From assembly GCA_017523185.1 (NCBI GenBank), contig JAFWXB010000008.1, forward strand, positions 1 to 11,029: a stretch of 11,029 nucleotides of DNA, read 5' to 3'. Positions 7,306-11,029 of the stretch are shown here, one piece after another. A program made the position numbers and the translations under genes. This DNA comes from Lachnospiraceae bacterium. GTDB lineage: Bacteria; Bacillota_A; Clostridia; Lachnospirales; Lachnospiraceae. The stretch's first letter is position 1; each line of letters opens with the position of its first letter. Under the pieces are notes generated by a model. It had not been told where the DNA came from, made no database searches, and saw only the letters and a list, made by a program, of their open reading frames with translations.

Positions 7306-7806
7306 ATGAATTTTGGAAAAGCATTAGAAGCATTAAAACAAGGTTATGCAGTAAAACTTCCACATTGGAAAGGATATTGGAAGAAAGAAGATAACACAGT
7401 AAAAATGTATTGCAAAGACGGAACTGTATTGGACATCAGAGAAACACAGAATGTATTTTACACACTTAGCAATATTGCATCTGAAGAATGGGAAATTATA
7501 GAAGATTGTGATATTGATTTAAACGTACATACATTTACATTTGGAGAAGCAATCAGACATTTAAAAGTAGGTAAAAAAGTTGCAAGAAAAGGTTGGAATG
7601 GCAAGGGAATGTTTGTCGTATATCAAAAAGGCTATCCAAAAGGGATTCCATGCAATAAACAAACTGCCAAAGCATGGGGAATGGACGAAGGGGATTTATT
7701 TAGATGTAATCCATATCTGCAGATTAAAAATGTAGATGGTTCACATTCCATGTGGATTCCGTCAATCGGAGATGTTTTGGCAGAAGATTGGGTATTAGTA
7801 GAATAG
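7306..7806 (+). CDS. Tandem DUF2829 protein (Tad2-like domain, two copies)
   Basis: The 166-residue product contains two diverged copies of the DUF2829 (MW1434-like) fold. Copy 1 (1-66) starts MNFGKALEALKQG, has LPHWKGYW and ends NIASEEWEI. Copy 2 (77-166) starts FTFGEAIRHLKVGKKVARKGWNG, carries YLQIKNVDG and ends IPSIGDVLAEDWVLV, the family's typical 'PS..D.LA.DW' ending. DUF2829 is the domain of Tad2, a phage protein that sequesters signalling nucleotides of the Thoeris defence. Other DUF2829 proteins have no tested role, so anti-defence activity is an inference. I prefer ATG 7306 over ATG 7297: the AAAGGA site (7292-7297) gives 8-base spacing to 7306 and overlaps the earlier ATG, and MNFG is the usual family start. 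The stop codon overlaps the AGGAGA ribosome site of the holin gene. Confidence 0.8.
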   Translation: MNFGKALEALKQGYAVKLPHWKGYWKKEDNTVKMYCKDGTVLDIRETQNVFYTLSNIASEEWEIIEDCDIDLNVHTFTFGEAIRHLKVGKKVARKGWNGKGMFVVYQKGYPKGIPCNKQTAKAWGMDEGDLFRCNPYLQIKNVDGSHSMWIPSIGDVLAEDWVLVE

Positions 7807-7815
7807 GAGATAGAT

Positions 7816-8052
7816 ATGTTTAAAAATTGTGTAGTAAAAGAAAATGTAAATACTATTAAATGGTTCAAAGCTGCAGGAGTTCGTGCAGTAAAAACAGTAG
7901 CTCAGACAGCTGTCGGTATGTTAGTAGTTGGAACTCCGGCAAATGAAGTTGATTGGATTAACGTATTATCAGTATCAGCAGTAGCAGGAATTATTTCAGT
8001 CTTAACAAGTATTGCAGGCATTCCAGAAGTAGAAGAACAGGAGGAAAAATAA
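7816..8052 (+). CDS. Phage holin, r1t-like
   Basis: The 78-residue protein has a short polar N-terminus and then two hydrophobic segments: about residues 20-39 (AGVRAVKTVAQTAVGMLVVG) and 46-69 (DWINVLSVSAVAGIISVLTSIAG). They are separated by a TPANEVDW turn, and the tail is acidic (EVEEQEEK). The 'RAVKT.AQTA' start and 'DW..VLSVS..A...SVLTSIAG' second helix are characteristic of the Lactococcus phage r1t holin family. It would form membrane lesions that let the endolysin reach the wall. It lies between the DUF2829 gene (9-base gap, ribosome site AGGAGAT at 7805-7811) and the endolysin (1-base gap), the usual holin-lysin order. Confidence 0.9.
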   Translation: MFKNCVVKENVNTIKWFKAAGVRAVKTVAQTAVGMLVVGTPANEVDWINVLSVSAVAGIISVLTSIAGIPEVEEQEEK

Positions 8053-8053
8053 T

Positions 8054-8950
8054 ATGATTACACAAAAACAGTTTAAAGAGCATTTTCAGGATTTATATGA
8101 TAAAAAAGCAGTCTATGTGTGGGGTGCAAATGGAGAGATTATTACAAAAGAACTTATGGATAAGCTTTATAATACTTATGGTTCAAAAACCTACAATAAA
8201 GCATATTATGATAATAAGTTAAAGGAAGGTCAGGGAAGAATTGGTGCAGACTGTTCAGGAGCAATTTATCCACTTTCTAAAGGGGATAAAACAGCAAAAG
8301 GCTATTACAATGCTTGTAGAGTAAAAGGTACAATCAGCAATATGCCAAAAGATACAGCTTGTCTTGTGTTCAATAAGAACTTTACTCATGTTGGTGCTTA
8401 TACAGGAGATGGAAATACCATTGAAATGCGTTCCAGTAAGTTAAATGTACAAAAAGAAAAGTTCAATGCTGCTAGATGGACATATTATGGTATTCCTGAT
8501 TGGTTAGAAACAGAAACGACAGAAGAACCAGTAAAGGAATCAGGAGACCCTATTATCAGAAATATTCAGCAATGGTGTAATGAGTATTGTAATGCAGAAC
8601 TTGTCATCGATGGAGAATATGGACCAAAAACAAAAGCCGGATTGTGTAAAGCATTGCAACATTATTTGAATATTACATATAACGAAAATTTAGAAGAAGA
8701 TGGAATTTTTGGCGAAAAAACAAAAGAAGCTTGCAGAACCATTTCCGGTAAGAATGAACTTGTTTATATTGCACAGGCAGTATTATATTGTAAAGGTTAT
8801 GATATGAGCCACAGTATTGCAAACAACAATTTGGATGGCGAATTGGGAACAGGAACGAAGAAAGCAGTTTTAGAATATCAGCAAGATACAAGAGGTCTTA
8901 GACAAGACGGATTATGTGGACAGGCTACTTTTTATAGTATGTTTCATTAA
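8054..8950 (+). CDS. Phage endolysin: NlpC/P60-type peptidase with C-terminal peptidoglycan-binding modules
   Basis: The 298-residue protein has no signal peptide, as expected for a holin-dependent lysin. Residues about 1-152 form an NlpC/P60-like cysteine peptidase: GADCSGA gives the catalytic Cys67, FTHVGAYTG gives His112, and NTIEM gives Glu124 as the likely third residue. A short linker (TETTEEPVKESGD) leads to two repeats resembling PG_binding_1. The first, at about 165-232, has VIDGEYGPKTKAGL and EEDGIFGEKTKEA; the second, at about 234-298, has NLDGELGTGTKKAVLEYQQ and LRQDGLCGQATFYSMF. Such D-G-x-x-G-x-x-T motifs mark wall-binding units. It would cut peptide bonds in peptidoglycan at the end of the lytic cycle. 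The ribosome site AGGAGGA at 8039-8045 lies in the end of the holin gene. All catalytic residues appear present. Confidence 0.88.
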   Translation: MITQKQFKEHFQDLYDKKAVYVWGANGEIITKELMDKLYNTYGSKTYNKAYYDNKLKEGQGRIGADCSGAIYPLSKGDKTAKGYYNACRVKGTISNMPKDTACLVFNKNFTHVGAYTGDGNTIEMRSSKLNVQKEKFNAARWTYYGIPDWLETETTEEPVKESGDPIIRNIQQWCNEYCNAELVIDGEYGPKTKAGLCKALQHYLNITYNENLEEDGIFGEKTKEACRTISGKNELVYIAQAVLYCKGYDMSHSIANNNLDGELGTGTKKAVLEYQQDTRGLRQDGLCGQATFYSMFH

Positions 8951-9020
8951 TTTTTTAAAAAATATATTAATGTAAGTTCAATAAATAAAAAACGGGAAAA
9001 TCATATTTTCTTTTATTGAA
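8946..9020 (+). terminator. AT-rich inverted repeats after the endolysin, possible weak terminator
   Basis: Two structures follow the endolysin stop. ATTAATTTTTT (8946-8956) faces AAAAAATATATTAAT (8957-8971). A nested hairpin follows, with outer arms TTCAATAAA (8977-8985) and TTTATTGAA (9012-9020) and inner arms GAAAAT (8996-9001) and ATTTTC (9005-9010) around a 3-base loop. They are placed correctly to end the late transcript, but the stems are almost all A-T and the T-tract is imperfect, so efficiency is doubtful. Confidence 0.4.
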
Positions 9021-9053
9021 TCAGAAATACATGGTTTAGTTTTAAAATCTTTA

Positions 9054-9179
9054 AATAATGGATATATCAAACTGAATATATATACTATTATAGAAACCAA
9101 ACAAGCACATGGATACATTTAAGTGAAATTAAAATTTGGAATTGGTTGGATTGCTTTAGAATTTGTAGAAAAATTATAA
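9054..9179 (+). pseudogene. Decayed C-terminal SH3b-domain relic of a cell-wall lysin
   Basis: In the frame beginning at 9054 the translation reads NNGYIKLNIYTIIETKQA, then HGYI, a TAA stop at 9120-9122, then VKLKFGIGWIALEFVEKL and a TAA at 9177-9179. The pattern 'YTIxETKxxxGYxWxKLKxGxGWIxLxYVxKL' is how bacterial SH3-type domains end in many clostridial amidases and phage lysins. The stop falls where such domains usually have a Trp-containing 'TWGKLK' segment. The upstream half of an SH3b domain is not visible, and there is no start codon with a ribosome site. This looks like a leftover of an older lysin or wall-binding gene. Recognition is by eye from one short stretch, so chance resemblance is possible. 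Confidence 0.5.
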
Positions 9180-9214
9180 GAACATATAAAATAATTGTAT
9201 ACATTAATACATTA

Positions 9215-9277
9215 TTGTCAAATGAATGATTTAAGTGTATAATAATTATTGACAATACTTGAATAGTATGATAGACT
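9215..9277 (+). promoter_or_regulatory. Two overlapping sigma-A-like promoters upstream of the peptidase gene
   Basis: Promoter 1 is TTGTCA (9215-9220), 17 bases, then TATAAT (9238-9243). Promoter 2 is TTGACA (9249-9254), 17 bases, then TAGACT (9272-9277) with an extended-10 TG at 9269-9270. Both point toward the peptidase gene at 9306. The two -35 regions form an inverted pair, TTGTCAA (9215-9221) and TTGACAA (9249-9255), which could be operator half-sites or simply a by-product of the two promoters. Confidence 0.65.
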
Positions 9278-9305
9278 AATAAAATTATTTTTTGGAGGTG
9301 TTGGT

Positions 9306-9833
9306 ATGAATAATGAAATGCGTATACAAATAAATGCGTTGGCAGAAGATATTATTAAAATCTTTGACATACCAACGCCTATTGAAGATATTGATGTGGT
9401 TGTTGAAACTTTAGGTGGTAAAATACAAGAAGATATGGAGAGTGGAAGTTTCTCTGATGGAAAAATAGAGAGAGAGGAAGTCGATGGTAAATTTTTGATT
9501 AAAATACCATATGGACAATCTGAAAGTAGAAAAAATTTTACAGTTGCACATGAATTAGGACATTTGTTTTTACACATGGGTTATTTGATTGATGCAGAAT
9601 TATGGGAAAAATCTAAAAATAAAACTTTTTATCGTAAAGGAAATTCTGAAATAGAATTACAAGCTAATGAATTTGCAGCAGCGTTTTTGATGCCAAGAAA
9701 AAAGTATAAAGAGATTTTAGATAAGTATTCTGAAAGTAATTATGTTTTGATTTCCAAAGTGGCTGATTATTTTAATGTCTCAATTGATGCAGCATCGTAT
9801 AGAGGAAAATGGTTAGGATATTTAGAATGGTAA
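9306..9833 (+). CDS. ImmA/IrrE-family zinc metallopeptidase
   Basis: The 175-residue protein has the ImmA/IrrE layout. An N-terminal helix (ALAEDIIKIFDIPTPIEDID) leads to a short beta region, then the zinc motif VAHELGHLFLH (His82, Glu83, His86), and then ELQANEFAAAFLMP with Glu122 as the likely third zinc ligand. Length is typical, and all catalytic residues are present. Characterised relatives cleave a partner regulator: ImmA cuts the ICEBs1 repressor ImmR, IrrE/PprI cuts DdrO, and CapP cuts the CBASS repressor CapH. No HTH partner gene is visible here. It is preceded by GGAGGTG (9294-9300) and a promoter pair, and its stop lies inside the start of the next gene (ATGGTAA at 9827-9833). The two genes are therefore probably co-translated, so the peptidase may regulate or process something tied to the cyclase-like protein. 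Confidence 0.9.
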   Translation: MNNEMRIQINALAEDIIKIFDIPTPIEDIDVVVETLGGKIQEDMESGSFSDGKIEREEVDGKFLIKIPYGQSESRKNFTVAHELGHLFLHMGYLIDAELWEKSKNKTFYRKGNSEIELQANEFAAAFLMPRKKYKEILDKYSESNYVLISKVADYFNVSIDAASYRGKWLGYLEW

Positions 9834-11029
9834 ATTTTGAAGAAAAAAAAGAGTTATCTAAGTATAAAATAATAGTAAATAATACAGAAGAACAAGATAC
9901 ATTATTATCAAAAGAGAGTTTTAAAAATGTAGGAGATAATGTTGTCTTGTTCTTTTCTTTTGATATTGTAAACTCATCTATATATAAAACTATTAATTAT
10001 TATGGTTGGTCAGTTGTTATTGATAAGATTATTACTGAGCTTAGAAATAAGGTAAAGGAGAAGATTACACGTGCAGAAGTATGGAGAGTTTTAGGAGATG
10101 AGGTTATATTTATAGTCAATATATGTGATATCGAATCTATATATGAATATATTGAATCTATATATAGTATATTGATAAATTTTTGTGAAAATATTGAAAA
10201 TGGAAATTTTTTTGATAAGATAGAAAATTTATCTCATTCAATGATTCATTTAATGAAGATAGAGAATATTATTTCATTACAATCTTGTGCTTGGCTTGCA
10301 GCTGTTAAAGATAAAAATGAAATAAAAGATATTTCAAATATAGAATATATAGAAAATATGTTTGAAATTATTGAAGAAAATAAAAATATAAAATTTTATG
10401 AATTTATAGGAATTGATATTGATACGGGTTTTAGATTAGTGGAACAAACTAGAGAAAAAAGGTTAGTTTTAAGTTTTGAGTTAGCATATATACTTTCAAA
10501 ACATAAGGAATTTATAAAACGGTTAAATATAGTGACATATCGTAAATTGAAAGGTGTATGGAATAATTCTGCATATCCAATCATATGGTATTATGATAAA
10601 AATAAACATAATAATAGAAAATTTATTGCAAGTTTTCCATTTGATGCTATTGAAAAAGATGAGATTTATGTAGAATTTTTTAGTAAAAAAATTTTTCCAG
10701 AGTATATGTATAAAGATGTGAAAAATGCTTTGAAAAAAATTTTATTAGATAGAAAATTGGAAGTAAAAATTAATAGAATTGAAAATCTTATAGAAAACAG
10801 TAAGAATTCATATAAACAATATATTGATAATTCTAAATTGGAATTACATTGTGTAGCAGTTTGTTATAATGAAGAAGGAAAAATTCTTATTGTAAAAAGA
10901 ACTGAAAGAGAAATACTTAAATCAAAATGGGAATTTGGTTGTGCTAAAGCAAATTCAAGAAAACAATTGATAGATACTATCATAGAAGAATATGAAAAAG
11001 ATTTTGGGATTCAAATTGAATTATATATA
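9827..11029 (+). CDS. Class III nucleotide cyclase-like domain fused to a NUDIX-fold domain (3' end beyond window)
   Basis: The frame from ATG 9827 stays open for 401 codons to the window edge, so the C-terminus is missing. Residues about 38-256 resemble a class III cyclase catalytic domain. FFSFDIVNSS (metal Asp46) matches the 'FxDIVGST' motif and WRVLGDEVIF (Asp91) the second metal motif. FIGIDIDTGFRLVEQ (Gly195 to Arg203) matches 'WGxxVNxAxRM', RLVLSFELAYIL the following strand, and YRKLKGV....IIWYY (238-256) the usual 'LKG' ending. Residues about 338-401 resemble a NUDIX fold: LHCVAVCYNEEGKILIVKR, then KWEF (367-370), then a helix with IIEEYEKDFGI where the NUDIX box lies. Residues 257-337 are a lysine-rich helical linker. 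The gene overlaps the peptidase gene and is very AT-rich (8 of 60 bases G or C at 10141-10200). Fold calls are by hand, and the substrate is unknown. Confidence 0.7.
   Translation, partial: MVNFEEKKELSKYKIIVNNTEEQDTLLSKESFKNVGDNVVLFFSFDIVNSSIYKTINYYGWSVVIDKIITELRNKVKEKITRAEVWRVLGDEVIFIVNICDIESIYEYIESIYSILINFCENIENGNFFDKIENLSHSMIHLMKIENIISLQSCAWLAAVKDKNEIKDISNIEYIENMFEIIEENKNIKFYEFIGIDIDTGFRLVEQTREKRLVLSFELAYILSKHKEFIKRLNIVTYRKLKGVWNNSAYPIIWYYDKNKHNNRKFIASFPFDAIEKDEIYVEFFSKKIFPEYMYKDVKNALKKILLDRKLEVKINRIENLIENSKNSYKQYIDNSKLELHCVAVCYNEEGKILIVKRTEREILKSKWEFGCAKANSRKQLIDTIIEEYEKDFGIQIELYI

Larger units (their letters stand above)
8951..9305. other. Gene-poor AT-rich interval between endolysin and peptidase
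   Basis: About 355 bases without an intact gene. From left to right it holds AT-rich inverted repeats, a stop-interrupted stretch resembling the end of an SH3b domain (9054-9179), and two overlapping promoter-like sites ending at the ribosome site of the peptidase gene. I see no tRNA, attachment-site duplication or divergent repressor gene here. Confidence 0.75.

Noticed and set aside
8951..9305. Prophage attachment site or tRNA at the end of the lysis region
   Set aside because: No cloverleaf, integrase or duplicated core is visible within the window.
9218..9577. Minus-strand open frame over the promoter region and the peptidase gene
   Set aside because: It overlaps the clear HELGH peptidase gene and has a low-complexity Ser/Ile/Pro translation with no recognisable motif.

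Overview
The window reads as the late end of a Firmicutes (Clostridia, probably Lachnospiraceae-like) prophage or temperate phage with a contractile tail. This rests on the low GC content, strong AGGAGG-type ribosome sites, ATGA and TAATG gene overlaps, and a gene order matching the tail-to-lysis segment of Bacillus PBSX (xkdQ-R-S-T-U, fibre, lysis). All supported genes lie on the + strand. Product names come from reading the translations by eye; no database search was possible.

Layout. Positions 2-3186 hold the baseplate/tail-end module: the 3' end of an XkdQ-like hub protein, then DUF2577 (XkdR-like), DUF2634 (XkdS/gp25-like), baseplate J (XkdT-like) and DUF2313/YmfQ (XkdU-like). Positions 3183-6963 hold the host-recognition module: a short tail-collar-fibre-like protein, a 613-residue fibre with two related lectin-like modules, and a 513-residue protein whose C-terminal half is an Asp-box beta-propeller. 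Positions 6978-8950 hold the lysis region: a small one-span membrane protein, a perfect 12-bp hairpin terminator, a tandem DUF2829 protein (the domain of the anti-Thoeris protein Tad2), an r1t-like holin and an NlpC/P60 endolysin. The DUF2829, holin and endolysin genes are tightly packed and probably co-expressed.

After the endolysin, base composition drops to very AT-rich. Positions 8951-9305 carry no intact gene. They contain an apparent decayed SH3b-domain relic of a second lysin (9054-9179, with an in-frame stop) and two overlapping sigma-A-like promoters. These promoters drive a two-gene unit: an ImmA/IrrE-family zinc peptidase, then, overlapping its stop codon, a long gene that is still open at the window end. 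Translated by hand, that last protein (401 residues visible) looks like a class III nucleotide cyclase domain (Asp46, Gly-Asp91-Glu, Gly195...Arg203) fused to a NUDIX-fold domain with a degenerate NUDIX box.

The peptidase plus cyclase-NUDIX pair is the best candidate here for an undescribed system. It resembles an accessory (moron or defence) cassette at a prophage end, with analogies to Pycsar cyclases and to the CapP peptidase that controls some CBASS operons. Function, substrate and any downstream effector are not shown by this window.
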